Shown in pieces: positions 36,601-49,696 of a DNA stretch of 64,000 nt. Below the pieces are notes generated by a model. That model searched no databases and was not told the DNA's origin. It saw nothing but the letters and a program-made list of their open reading frames with translations. Every line of letters starts with the position of its first letter. Within the stretch, counting starts at the first letter, position 1. This DNA comes from Nematostella vectensis (lineage: Eukaryota; Cnidaria; Anthozoa; Actiniaria; Edwardsiidae), in NCBI RefSeq assembly GCF_932526225.1, contig NC_064037.1, positions 3,498,996 through 3,562,995 of the forward strand, in the 5' to 3' direction. The position numbers were made by a program, and so were the translations under genes.

Positions 36601-39600
36601 TGATTACTGTTTGTCAATACTGCTGTTAAGATTTGAAAATACATTATAAGTCATTTAGTCTGGTAGTAAAAATTTGCATTGTTTATAAGAGCAGGCTGCT
36701 AATTTACATTGTAAGGACTTTCCTCTGATTGGATACATACAGAAGGCATCTGCAATGTTCACACAAATTTGAAAAAGTGTGTTATTAATGTGACTATTGA
36801 TTTTGTAAGGCTTTTCAGTTGAGCAATCTTAAACATCTGGAGATTGTGACGAAATGTAGAGAGTGATGATTTTAGAATTGAAATAGACCCAGTACAATGC
36901 AGTGTGCATTGATCTTCAGTGATGTAGAGAAAATTGCACTAAAATTTGAGTATTTAATAGACTCTACCATAGAAAGATTGTGCTGTATTGGGCAAAGATC
37001 TTTTTTTTTTTAACAACTAAATTGTTTTATAACCAGTGTGCATTGATCTTCAGTGATGTAGAGGAAATTGCACTAAAATTTGAGTATTTAATAGACTCTA
37101 CCATAGAAAGATTGTGCTGTATTAGGCAAAGATCATTTCTTTTTTAACAACTAAATTGTTTTATAACCAGTGTGCATTGATCTTCAGTGATGTAGAGAAA
37201 ATTTCACTAAAATTTGAGTATTTAATAGACTCTACCATAGAAAGATTGTGCTGTATTAGGCAAAGATCATTTCTTTTTTTAACAACTTTAAACAACTTAA
37301 TTGTTTTATAACCAGTGTACATTGATCTTCAGTGATGTAGAGGAAATTGCACTAAAATTTGAGTATTTAATAGACTCTACCATAGAAAGATTGTGCTGTA
37401 TTAGGCAAAAATCATTTATTTTTTTAACAACTAAATTGTTTTATAACCAATTTTGGTGATTTTTGCTTTCTCAGGCCTAAGGTTGTGTATCTCTCATACA
37501 AAGGAAGGGATTTCAGTGTCAAAAGTAGACCTGGGGAGGTGAGGAGAATCTGCACATTATAGCACAAGCTCTTTTTAGTGACAACCACCTTAGCAATTGG
37601 TTTTACCTGGAGCTGACATCTGCCACACCACCATGAGTTTGTGGTTTGACTGTCATGGAAAGTCACCTTTTTGTATTAGTTCATTCTATATGCCTGTACT
37701 ATCTATAAACAAGAACTTTAATCAATATACTGATTTGTCATTTATCTGCTGTTCTGTTTTCAGCTTGAAGAGCTAACAACTACTATGACCTTCAAATTGC
37801 CAACTGAGAAGGCTGCCAAACGCTTGTACAAGTCTTGTGTCGAGCACCACACATTTTTTAGGTCTGTATGTACTCATCTCTTCTTGGCTGTTAATTATCT
37901 GGCTTGTAATTTTTCTAGGTTATTGCTCTCTGATACAAACTTGAAATCAAGGGCTGTGGATTTTGAGGGGATGGGTTGGATGGTTTCACTCTCCAGTTTA
38001 GGCCATTTTCAGTACAATACTACTACAATACTCCACTTTTGGAGAATCCTACATGGTAATCATGGTCTTGTTTCTTGGGTTTAGAGCTCAGCTACCCACT
38101 TTTTGGTGTGCTTCACAGCTTATGTAGTTGGAATATGATTCCCTTGGTTTCTGGAAAAAAATCCCAACTTTTGGCCCGAATTATGAACAAGAAACTCTTA
38201 CTTTTTTGTTATGAATTGGGGAGGCATTGCACCTGCTAGGGAGCCTAATTAACCTGTGACCTGTTGCTAGTTTACTTTATCTTCCACTGTTTTTTACTTG
38301 AGAATGATTGTGATAAAAAAATTTATTATACAATCCCCTGTGCAGCAGGAACAATGGAAGAAAACTATAATCCAGGGAATTATACCTCTATCCTGATTGG
38401 GTGTCATAATTTGTGTATATTGTATACTAGATATTAAATTTGTTTATTATTTTACAGGCTCTCATTCCCTGACCCTCCTCCAAGTAAGACTGACTCTCTT
38501 CTGAGAATGGGATCCAAGCACAGATACAGTGACAAAACCCTCTTTCAGCTCCGTAATGAGGGTGTGCCAATCCAAAGTGCTCAGCCAAGGTTTCAGCGAG
38601 TTTCCAGCAAGAACTGGTCCAAGGGTGATGCCCCATCCACCACTGAGATCATTGTGGTAGCGGACGAGGAGGCCAAAAAGAGGCCATGGACTGACAGATA
38701 CCGCAATGGACAAAAGGACAAGAAACTCAAGGCTGGGGAGGTACAGTATGTGTTGCAAGAAAAAATTCAGGATTTCTTGAGGGTGCGAGTAAAACACAAG
38801 TTACAGCCTGTAAAGGGTGGGGTATCCATCACTATTGATTTGTTTCTGGGCATTAAAAACAGGAGTCACATGGCTCTCTACATTGGAGACTGGGAAAGTT
38901 TAACCTTGCCTCTCCTGAATTCAGCACCTAGGAAATGAGGACCTCACGTAAACAGGGTGCTTATTCATGTTGCATTTTATAGACTCCAATGAAAAGGGAC
39001 CTGTGATATTGTGTTAAAGATGTTTAACTATTTTACAGTTTACAGTTTACAGTAAAAGTCAGACCCCACCACAGGCCCGTAGCCAGGATTTTGAACAGGG
39101 GGGGGGGGGGGGTTCGTTTGCCCATTTAGCGGACCATTTTCTCTTAGGTAGCTCATACTAGCTTGCAGTGGTACTCAATTTTCCTTAATCAGGGCGGACC
39201 TTCAAGTCGTGTGGGGAGGTTCTTCTGAACCCCCCGAACCCCCCTGGCAAGGGCCTGCACCAATACCTGCCAAAGCATTTTATCATAAAAAGCTTGTTAT
39301 GTTAGGTCCCAGAAGAACTTTTGCTCCTTTCAACCAACTTAATCATTTTGGCAGTATCCAATACTGAAATTCAGTCATAATTCAATGATCTAGGCTTGTA
39401 AGAGCACAGTGGCCAACACTGATGTGATGTATTACCTTTTCCAGGCCCCGCTCTCTGAGGAGGAGATGATGGCGACAATGACCATGGAGGAAAGAGAGGA
39501 GTACAAAAAGAGAATGGCTGAGAGGCTTGGACAAATCAAAACCACTACAACCACCACTGTCTACTACCCGGGGAAGGGTGGGGAAGAGGATGTCCCCCTT

Positions 39601-42600
39601 GAGCATGTCCCCGTTCAAGCTTCAGGTGCTGGAGTCGAGGACAGCTCTACCGTGGCTTATGGAGTTGGCGAGGCAGGATCTAAAGTCAAAGTCACCCGCC
39701 TTGAGTCCACGGAGGAAGACAGGGAGAAGAGGCGTAGGGAGAAGGAAGAGGAGGAGCGACTGAAGAGGGCGGAGGAGGAAAAGAGGAGAGAGGAGAAGAG
39801 GAGAGAGGAGGAACTCAAGCGGGAAAGGAAAGAGCAGGAGAGAAGGGAGAAGGAGCGTCAACGCCTTGAGAAGGAAAAGAAAGAGTAAGTGCATAATTGT
39901 AATAAAAGAGTGACGAATAACAAATATATATCAAAAGGCATTTAATTTAAGAGCAGTGAATTACATGAAATAATCAATGGTAATGAAAGAACATTTGAAT
40001 AACATGTCTAATGGAGATTTTTTGTTCAGGGCAGCGGAGCGTGCCGTATATGCAGCGAGACAACCGCCCACTGAAAAGTAAGCCGTTCCTTTTCAAGTCC
40101 TTGTCCTTATTCTATGGAATTCTATGTATTCTATGAAATGAAGGAGGCTTGGCATGTGTTGTAGTGTTATGTGTTGGTACCACTAGCACCATATAATTTC
40201 TGCGTACCATACTAATTTACTTTTTTCTCCAGCACCATATAATTTCTGCGTACCATATTAATTTACTTTTTTTCTCTAGCACCATATAATTTCTCCGTAC
40301 CATATTAATTTACTTTTTTCTCTAGCACCATATAATTTCTGCGTACCATATTAATTTACTTTTTTCTCTAGCACCATATAATTTCTGCGTACCATATTAA
40401 TTTACTTTTTTCTCTAGCACCATATAATTTCTCCGTACCATATTAATTTACTTTTTTCTCTAGCACCATATAATTTCTGCGTACCATATTAATTTACTTT
40501 TTTCTCTAGCACCATATAATTTCTGCGTACCATATTAATTTACTTTTTTCTCTAGCACCATATAATTTCTCCGTACCATATTAATTTACTTTTTTCTCTA
40601 GCACCATATAATTTCTGCGTACCATATTAATTTACTTTTTTCTCTAGCACCATATAATTTCTCCGTACCATATTAATTTACTTTTTTCTCTAGCACCATA
40701 TAATTTCTGCGTACCATATTAATTTACTTTTTTCTCTAGCACCATATAATTTCTGCGTACCATATTAATTTACTTTTTTCTCTAGCACCATATAATTTCT
40801 GCGTACCATATTAATTTACTTTTTTCTCTAGCACCATATAATTTCTGCGTACCATATTAATTTACTTTTTTCTCTAGCACCATATAATTTCCGCGTACCA
40901 TATTAATTTAGTTTTTTCTCTAGCACCATATAATTTCCGCGTACCATATTAATTTACTTTTTTCTCTAGCACCATATAATTTCCGCGTACCATATTTATT
41001 TTTCGTTTTTTCTCTAGCACCATATAATTTCTGCGTACCATATTAATTTACTTTTTTCTCTAGCACCATATAATTTCTGCGTACCATATTAATTTAGTTT
41101 TTTCTCTAGCACCATATAATTTCTGCGTACCATATTAATTAACTTTTTTCTCTAGCACCATATAATTTCTGCGTACCATATTTATTTACTTTTGTTCTCT
41201 AGCACCATATAATTTTTGCGTACCATATTTATTTTTCGTTTTTTCTCTAGCACCATATAATTTCTGCGTACCATATTAATTTACTTTTTTCTCCAGCACC
41301 ATATAATTTCCGCGTACCATATTTATTTTTCGTTTTTTCTCTAGCACCATATAATTTCTGCGTACCATATTTATTTTTCGTTTTTTCTCTAGCACCATAT
41401 AATTCTATTCTATTTCCACCAGTTATACTGGTGCGGAAGGCACAACAGAGCTAGGCTCTAAATCAAGTACCCCCTTGAGTGTATTGTTAGTAAGCATTGT
41501 AAGCACTGTCACTGTTTCTGCGTATCATATTAATTGACTCTTTTTCTCTAGCACCATATAATTTCTGCGTACCATATTAATTTACTCTTTTTCTCTAGCA
41601 CCATATAATTTTTGCGTACCATATTTATTTTTCGTTTTTTCTCTAGCACCATATAATTTCTGCGTACCATATTAATTTACTTTTTTCTCTAGCACCATAT
41701 AATTTCTGCGTACCATATTAATTTAGTTTTTTCTCTAGCACCATATAATTTCTGCGTACCATATTAATTAACTTTTTTCTCTAGCACCATATAATTTCTG
41801 CGTACCATATTTATTTACTTTTGTTCTCTAGCACCATATAATTTTTGCGTACCATATTTATTTTTCGTTTTTTCTCTAGCACCATATAATTTCTGCGTAC
41901 CATATTAATTTACTTTTTTCTCCAGCACCATATAATTTCCGCGTACCATATTAATTTACTTTTGTTCTCTAGCACCATATAATTTTTGCGTACCATATTT
42001 ATTTTTCGTTTTTTCTCTAGCACCATATAATTTCTGCGTACCATATTTATTTACTTTTGTTCTCTAGCACCATATAATTTTTGCGTACCATATTTATTTT
42101 TCGTTTTTTCTCTAGCACCATATAATTTCTGCGTACCATATTTATTTTTCGTTTTTTCTCTAGCACCATATAATTTCCGCGTACCATATTAATTTACTTT
42201 TTTCTCCAGCACCATATAATTTCCGCGTACCATATTAATTTACTTTTTTCTCTAGCACCATATAATTTCTACGTACCATATTAATTTACTTTTTTCTCTA
42301 GCACCATATAATTTCCGCGTACCATATTAATTTACTTTTTTCTCTAGCACCATATAATTTCCGCGTACCATATTAATTTACTTTTTTTCTCTAGCACCAT
42401 ATAATTTCTGCGTATCATATCAATTGACTCTTTTTCTCTAGCACCATATAATTTCTGCGTACCATATTAATTTACTCTTTTTCTCTAGCACCATATAATT
42501 TCTGCGTACCATATTAATTTACTCTTTTTCTCTAGCACCATATAATTTCTGCGTACCATATTAATTTACTTTTTTCTCTAGCACCATATAATTTCTGCGT

Positions 42601-45600
42601 ACCATGTTAATTTACTTTTTTCTCTAGCACCATATAATTTCTGCGTACCATGTTAATTTACTTTTTTCTCTAGCACCATATAATTTCTGCGTACCACATT
42701 AATTTACTTTTTTCTCTAGCACCATATAATTTCTGCGTACCATATTAATTTACTTTTTTTCTCTAGCACCATATAATTTCTGCGTACCATATTAATTTAC
42801 TTTTTTTTCTCTGGCATTATATAATTTCTCCGTACCATATTAATTTACTTTTTTCTCTAGCACCATATAATTTCTGCGTACCATATTAATTTACTTTTTT
42901 TTCTCTGGCATTATATAATTTCTCCGTACCATATTAATTTACTTTTTTCTCTAGCACCATATAATTTCTGCGTACCATATTAATTTACTTTTTTTCTTTA
43001 GCACCATATAATTTCTGCGTACCACATTAATTTACTTTTTTCTCTAGCACCATATAATTTCTGCGTACCATGTTAATTTACTTTTTTCTCTAGCACCATA
43101 TAATTTCTGCGTACCATATTTATTTACTTTTTTCTCTAGCACCATATAATTTCTGCGTACCATATTAATTTACTTTTTTTCTTTAGCACCATATAATTTC
43201 TGCGTACCATATTAATTTACTTTGTTCTCTAGTACCATATAATTTCCTCGTACCATATTAATTTACTTTTTTTCTCTAGCACCATATAATTTCTGCGTAC
43301 CATATTAATTTACTTTTTTTTCTCTGGCATTATATAATTTCTCCGTACCATATTAATTTACTTTTTTTTCTCTAGCACCATATAATTTCTGCGTACCATA
43401 TTAATTTACTTTTTTTCTCTAGCACCATATAATTTCTGCGTACCATGTTAATTTACTTTTTTCTCTAGCACCATATAATTTTCGCGTATCATATTAATTT
43501 ACTTTTTTTCTCTAGCACCATATAATTTCTGCGTATCATATTAATTTACTTTTTTTCTCTAGCACCATATAATTTCTGCGTACCATATTAATTTACTTTT
43601 TTTCTCTAGCACCATATAATTTCTCCGTACCACATTAATTTACTTTTTTTCTCTAGCACCATATAATTTCTGCGTACGATATTAATTTACTTTTTTCTCT
43701 AGCACCATATAATTTCTGCGTACCACATTAATTTACTTTTTTCTCTAGCACCATATAATTTCTGCGTACCATATTAATTTACTTGTTTTCTCTAGCACCA
43801 TATAATTTCTACGTACCACATTAATTTACTTTTTTCTCTAGCACCATATAATTTCTGCGTACGATATTAATTAAATTGTTTTCTCTAGCACCATATAATT
43901 TCTGCGTACCATATTAATTTACTTTTTTTCTCTAGCACCATATTAATTTACTTTTTTTCTCTAGCACCATATTAATTTACTTTTTTTCTTTAGCACCATA
44001 TTAATTTACTTTTTTCTCTAGCACCATATATTTTCTGCGTACCATATTAATTTTTTTCTCTAGCACCATAGAATTTCTGCGTACCATATTAATTAACTTG
44101 TTTTCTCTATCACACAGGATCGGCTTCAAATCGTCCACCACCACCCCCTCCAAGGGGGAGGCAGAGGTTCTGGAGTTCAGCTTTGCCACGCCCGTGTCCT
44201 CGGGTGAGACGATCAAGAGGGCCCAGATGAAGTCTGCTGACACGGACTCGTACAAGGGCCGTGTGGTCCGCGTAGACGACGCTAAATTGGAGACGCCAGA
44301 CAGGGTGAGCAGAGCTTGATTTTTCAAGCGTTATTGCTTACAAAAGCATGTGTCACACAATTTGGAACACCATACTTTTTAAGGGAAAACTGCCAACTAC
44401 AGCATTATCGTCCTTGTATTACAATATAGGTGTCATGGAATATTAGGTTCTTTCTGTTCACAAGTTTGGTTGTTGTGTTTGGTATTGAACAATTACAGTT
44501 GTGTTGTTAGACTCTGTGTAGTATTTTCTTTTAATGGACCGTACGTTATTTTTCATAACCGTAGCCTGCTTGCAGGCGGTACTTGGTGTTATAATCGCGA
44601 AAAACCCGCTCCGTTCGATGATCTGACGCCATCTTGTACTTTGAGACGCGCGTTACCTGGGAGCGAGCGCAAAACGGACGCAGGGCTATCCTACCAATGC
44701 TGTCGTGATTGACTTTTTGCCCTTGCTCCGATAGTTCTGGTTCTTGGGTTTTGTTTGCAAATTGTCATTTCGCCTGTGTCTGTTTCGCACACCAAAGTAT
44801 GTATTTTGTGTAAAAGCCTTTTACTGAGTATTGTTATTGAAATAAGTTGAAGGGAAGGAGTAAAAGAAAACAAAATAATTAAGTAGCCGAAAAATACGAG
44901 CTTAGTAAAAACGCCAAGTATGGTTATCAGCTGCTATTCTTTGATTTTCCAGACAAGAATTGCGCCTGAGGTTGCCAGTCGTACACTAACATGGTCATCC
45001 GAGCGCCTAATGAACGAGCCCTACGCACGTGGGCATTCCTCAACCCTCCCTGCAAGGACCAAGGACAAAAAACCCTCACCCAGCCAACCAGAGGAAGACC
45101 GTCGCCACAGCGCAGACGACCTCGACCATGACGACGACGACGACGATCACCGACGCAGGCACACCAGCAGCGGAGGCGTGCCTCTCATCACCCGCGAAGA
45201 GTTGGTCAGGACGTACTCCCCGGCGGGCAGTGCGGAGGGAAAGGACAACCGTGCCAGTGCGCCGCCTGAGGTCAGGTACACTCTGAAGGGGGATACGGAC
45301 CACGAGCAAGGCGAAACAGGGTTCGTCCGAGAGAACATCCAGCGTTATTCCACCAGCAAGGAGGTGGAGTCGATCCCGGGAGTGACCACAAAAACCGTTA
45401 CCATCACTGCCGATAAGGACCCACAGGTGTACCCGAAGAAGGCTCCGCCAGTGGTGGGTACTTACTGATAAACGCGCTTAGTCTTTCCAAGAATTCAGAA
45501 GGTGGCTTGCAGTGTTTATAGAGCGACGCAAGCTACCAAGGCCATCGATACAACGTTATAAGAAAATTAGCCACTTAGTGTGCCAGAATCGCAACTTTGA

Positions 45601-48098
45601 TTGACAAAAACTTTATAACCAGGAGGATTTCGCTTTCGAATTTTTTAAAATCGCGAAATTTGCAAAACTAAAGTGACGTCAAATTAAATATAATAAGGTA
45701 GTTTGCTTTCGTAGAAACATGGAAAAGAATGCGCTTTTTCGCCAGAATCATTTACCTTTCGTATAAATATGGAAAAGACTGCATTTTTAGCCTAGGGCAT
45801 TGATGGGTGAGAGTAATTTTATCCTGACCTACTATTGCACCATTACACTATGTAAAAAATGTGTTGATGATTGGTGATCTTTTAAATTGCTTTTCGCCAT
45901 GCCCAGGTAAAAACAAAGCCGTACTCTAATACCGCCAGCAAACAAGTGACCGAGCACGTCACGACTTCCACTTCTTCGCAGATACAAGCTGCGCCCCACC
46001 AGCAGCATCCCGGAGGTACGGCTACCATTCCTAGTGTGCCCACTCAGCGAGTGGTGTATGATCAGAGCGCGCCCCTCGCAGGTGGCCCCGCCCTCCCAGG
46101 TTAGCCACACACACTGTGGATACATCTTATTTGTGTTCCTACACTCGCCCGCCCTCTCAGGTTAGCGTATAGCCACAGACACTGGATACATCTTATTTGT
46201 GTTCCTACACTCGCCCGCCCCCTCAGGTTAGCGTATAGCCACAGACACTGGATACATCTTATTTGTGTTCCTACACTCGCCCGCCCTCTCAGGTTAGCGT
46301 ATAGCCACAGACACTGGATACATCTTATTTGTGTTCCTACACTCGCCCGCCCTCTCAGGTTAGCGTATAGCCACAGACACTGGATACATCTTATTTGTGT
46401 TCCTACACTCGCCCGCCCTCTCAGGTTAGCGTATAGCCACAGACACTGGATACATCTTATTTGTGTTCCTACACTCGCCCGCCCCCTCAGGTTAGCGTAT
46501 ACAAAGACACTGTGGATACCATCTCCTTTATGTATTTCTACCGCCCCCCCCCCCTCCCCCCTTTAAACAAATCCCTGACTAGTTTTTAGACAATTGACAA
46601 TTTGCTTTCGGCCACGGTAGCGAATTCTGCATTCTGTATTTTCCTATCTCTATATAACACGCGCTAGTGAAACGAGCAGGCAAAATACCAGTCTTGCCGT
46701 ACTGAAAAACCATGGGGACCTTGGTCAAGAAAATGCTCACCTGTTCCTGCGGCCTCATTCAGCTTTTTCCAGATGTGAAGCTGGCAAAATAGCATGTATT
46801 TTTTCTCCAGGCCACCAAGAGGGTGGTGTCGTCGTGACGCGTACCGTGACCATTGATGGTGAGAACAGGATGGTACCAGTAACTAGTGAGACAGTCCGCC
46901 ACACCGCCATGCCTACAGAGATTATCACCAAGACGATCACCATCGAGGGTGACGGGGGACCGCTCACGGCTGCGGAACTCAAGGAGATCATGGCCCAGCA
47001 AGCCACGGCCACCACCTCCGAGGTCATCACGACGGTGAGTTGACTGAATGGATAATCTGTGAAATTTTTAGAAGTATGTGTGCTTATGTGTATGATCTGC
47101 AAATAATTTTAGTCCTAAGTATAGTCATTTTATTAGTTTTTTTACTTTTAATACACTATTTTGTCATGCTAGAAAAAATACTTAAAAGCATTTCCATCTG
47201 CTTGAAAAGCTAGTGCGATATCGCATGGTGGCTTAAATGCACATATTTAACTCCCGGCATGTTGCAAATATTAGCGCACTCGTATTTCTCAACGCGCTAA
47301 AAGAAAAAGATGGTAGCGCGCGCTGACATCCGTCGTAAACTTACCCCCTGTATCCTTGCGGAAATCCCACCTTCCTAGAATGGGTGGGTAGAGAGGACTA
47401 GCAGCCTTTTTTCAGACTTTTTGTTATTATTTATTATACACTTCTCAAACATCGTTGTGCGCCGTTTGCTCTCTAGTCGTACACGACCACCACGCGTACA
47501 CAGACGGTTGAGAAGACACTAGACGAGACCATCAACCTGGTGGACGAGGACGGAAATGTGATCGCGACAGGCGACCCTGACACTGACGCGGTGAGTATAC
47601 CCTCGCTAATCCGGGCATGTCCAGGCGACCCGACATTGACGCGGTGAGTATACCCTCGCTAATCCGGGCATGTCCAGGCGACCCTGACACTGACGCGGTG
47701 AGTATACCCTCGCTAATCCGGGCATGGTCAGGCGACCCGACACTGATGCGGTAAGTACATCCTCTTTAGCCCGTCCATGGAACGCGACACTGAATCGGTG
47801 AAATACCCTCGCTTATCCGGGCATGGTCGGGCGACCAGACACTGATGCTGTGAGTACCCCTTTTAAAATAACCTCGCTAATCCGGGGAGGTCAGGCGACC
47901 CTGACACTGACGTGCTGAAGACACCCTCTGTAATCCGGCGATGGTACGCGATGAGTATATCGTGTGATTCTAATGCTATATTTCACACTTTTGTGTATTC
48001 AGGCCATTGCCGAGGCGATCAGACAAGCGCGCGAGGCCGATCCTAACGTTAAAGTCACAGAAGTTGTGATCACACGCAACGACGAATCTAGTATTTAA
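30682..48098 (+). CDS. EPB41: Protein 4.1 (FERM-domain spectrin/actin-membrane linker), 21 exons
   Basis: A complete model of about 1002 aa. Exons: 30682-30825, 31814-31915, 32208-32250, 33041-33116, 33629-33673, 33776-33828, 35167-35240, 35679-35725, 35837-35924, 36430-36518, 37475-37538, 37764-37861, 38458-38740, 39445-39884, 40030-40077, 44118-44304, 44953-45453, 45907-46099, 46811-47034, 47477-47590, 48003-48098. Residues about 35-307 are a FERM domain: CRVTLLD, AEHLNLDEKEYFGL, RLPCSFGAQALLGSY, HRGLTPEEAD, VEHHTFFR. The FERM-adjacent region (exon 13) follows, then a Glu/Lys/Arg-rich coiled coil (about 405-550), a disordered stretch with a poly-Asp run, two TVTIDG/TITIEG segments, and the 4.1 C-terminal domain (AIAEAIRQARE, VKVTEVVITRNDE). 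The family tethers membrane proteins to the spectrin-actin cortex and septate junctions; a spectrin-actin-binding module is not obvious. The gene is a co-ortholog of the vertebrate EPB41 group. Confidence 0.92.
33290..33365 (+). mobile_element. Possible decayed SINE head
   Basis: GCATGGTTGACCTAGTATGC and a later AAGTTTGAATACTGG resemble the A-box and B-box portions of the SINE at 19325, with many substitutions. It lies in a protein 4.1 intron. Confidence 0.3.
33505..33526. repeat. Poly-G run of about 20 bp
   Basis: An uninterrupted G tract in a protein 4.1 intron. Its length may be unreliable in the assembly. A similar G run is at about 39099. Confidence 0.8.
34123..34758. mobile_element. 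Harbinger-like MITE, 636 bp, TAA target duplication
   Basis: The ends TACCCTATTCACACCAA and (inverted) TACCCCATTCACACCAA match with one mismatch. TAA flanks both sides (34120-34122 and 34759-34761), as in PIF/Harbinger elements. The interior holds repeated palindromic AAACATGTTT motifs and no transposase frame. It lies in the intron between protein 4.1 exons 6 and 7. Confidence 0.75.
36897..37447. repeat. Four tandem copies of a 134-145-bp intronic unit
   Basis: Units beginning GTGCATTGATCTTCAGTGATG start near 36903, 37037, 37171 and 37316. The last copy runs up to the polypyrimidine tract of the acceptor before exon 11 of protein 4.1. Confidence 0.9.
40165..44110. repeat. Minisatellite, about 80 copies of a 47-48-bp acceptor-like unit
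   Basis: The unit is CTCTAGCACCATATAATTTC, then TGCGTACCATATTAATTTAC, then TTTTTT. It fills nearly the whole intron between protein 4.1 exons 15 and 16. Each unit contains an A/T-rich branch-like region, a polypyrimidine run and CTCTAG, and so resembles a 3' splice site. The last partial unit merges into the real acceptor at 44117. Confidence 0.95.
41405..41515 (-). mobile_element. SINE fragment inserted in the minisatellite
   Basis: About 110 bp match, in reverse complement, the 3' part of the SINE at 19325-19690, including CACTCAAGGGGGTACTTGAT, with only a few differences. Repeat units resume on both sides, so the SINE inserted into an existing array. Confidence 0.85.
46085..46510. repeat. 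About seven copies of a 61-65-bp unit carrying a donor site
   Basis: The unit includes CGCCCTCTCAG followed by GTTAGCGTATAGCC. The first copy overlaps the true end of protein 4.1 exon 18 and its donor at 46099/46100; later copies repeat CAG|GTTAG at 46160, 46225 and onward. Confidence 0.92.
47570..47935. repeat. About six copies of a 53-54-bp unit spanning an exon end and donor
   Basis: The end of protein 4.1 exon 20 (CTGACACTGACGCG) plus donor GTGAGTATACC is repeated. Perfect donor copies lie at 47590, 47643, 47697 and 47750, followed by more diverged units. Confidence 0.92.
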
Positions 48099-48118
48099 AG
48101 AATTAGGTACGTATGAAA

Positions 48119-48124
48119 AATAAA
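48119..48124 (+). terminator. Candidate polyadenylation signal of protein 4.1
   Basis: AATAAA 21 bp after the stop codon. A second signal at 49016-49021 could give a longer transcript. Confidence 0.3.
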
Positions 48125-49114
48125 CGATAAACTCAAGAAGCCTGGCAGTTAGGAAGATCACGAGAAGAGTTCAAGTGGTGTCAGTTCTGGTCAGCAGAAT
48201 GATTGGGATGTGGCTAAGATAGTAATTAACACCGCCATTTCTTATTGGCATGTTTATTTGTTCTTTGTGTCGTGTTTTTTTTCACAGAAGTAAAGCACTT
48301 GTAGCTCTTCTTAGCCGTTTGAATTCTGAAATCCCAATGTATTCGATATCGACGTTGACTTAATTATAGCTCCAAGCAGACCAAGCACACCTGGCCAAGA
48401 CAGCAGGTAGTCATCGACAGTAGACAGAATACAGCATATAACGTTAAGATAATGAGTCCCGTTATGGCGTATATGGGCAAGTCGATTTACTAATTGCTAG
48501 GGTCCATTTGTGGAGACACGTGTGAAAGTTAGGGTGAAGGAAGAAAAGAGAAGAAAGATAAACCTATTTGCATTCTCTCGTTTGTATCTTCCTTTGCTCT
48601 GAGTTTCAATTTAAAGTTATGTGAGCACGACTAGGTTGAACCCAATTAGTTAAGTTGAACAAAACCCTTTATCTCCAAGGAAATAATAACAGCCACAGAA
48701 TGCCTCCAGACACGAGTAGAGTGGTATTTAACAAGGTTATAATAATATTATACATAATTTTAATTAGATAACTCTTTGAAATAGGTAGTCTTGAGTTTTT
48801 CTCACAAGTTTTTAGTAATACTGTAAAGAACACATTAAGATACATGCACGACAGAAACCTAAACAAACAGCTTACGATTACTTAAGTTCTGGATATTTCT
48901 TAGTTTTTATTGATGTACTTTTTAACGTAATTCTTATGCCTAAATAAGGATGTTTTTGTTTATAAAGTAATAACTTTGCGGTTTCGACAGACTGCAGACA
49001 TAGGTGTATAAAATTAATAAAGGTAATTGCTGTTGGTTTTTGGTTTGTTGGTTGGTTTCAGGGTAGCGTTGACCATGGCCGTCATTTCTGGACCCCTTTA
49101 GGGGCATTGAGAGG

Positions 49115-49345
49115 GAACCCGATATCTCAAGATACGAGTACCTTGATGGTCAGTCACTTAGCACTTAGAAGGCCTTGACTAGACACAGGGGACCCGATAT
49201 CTCAGGATACTACGAGTATCTTGATGGTCAGTCACTTAGCACTTAGAAGGCCTTGACTAGACACAGGGGACCCGATATCTCAAGATACTACGAGTATCTT
49301 GATGGTCAGTCACTTAGCACTTAGAAGGCCTTGACTAGACACGGG
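49115..49345. repeat. Three tandem copies of a 72-76-bp unit
   Basis: Units contain CCCGATATCTCAAGATAC and GGTCAGTCACTTAGCACTTA. Each has an internal palindrome TCAAGATACT-ACG-AGTATCTTGA, perfect in one copy. Confidence 0.9.
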
Positions 49346-49696
49346 ACCTGATATCATAAGATGATACTATGCCTGTGACTGATCATACTAAGTCAACTTG
49401 GAATATAAACAGCACTTGATCTTCATACTTCGCCTACTTATCGTGTTTCGATCTCGTAAAACCTTGCCAGTCATGGTAATTGTCCCAATTTCAAAGTGGC
49501 TTTTCGCCACCAATTCTCGATGAGTTTTGGAAAGCTTCAAAGAGATGGCTTCGTGTTTGCGTTGAACGAGTTAATCAGTTCTATCAATTATTCCCTTGTT
49601 TTGTCGCTCGTACCCAACTCTAGACACTTCGGGTAGGCATTCCCTATTGAAGCCCTCTGTTATGTCTGAGAGATGTAAATAATAAAACGTTTGACT

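Noticed and set aside
44470..44712. Open frame of 80 codons in a protein 4.1 intron
   Set aside because: Local CpG-rich patch with no splice support or domain; probably a repeat remnant around GCCTGCTTGCAGGC.
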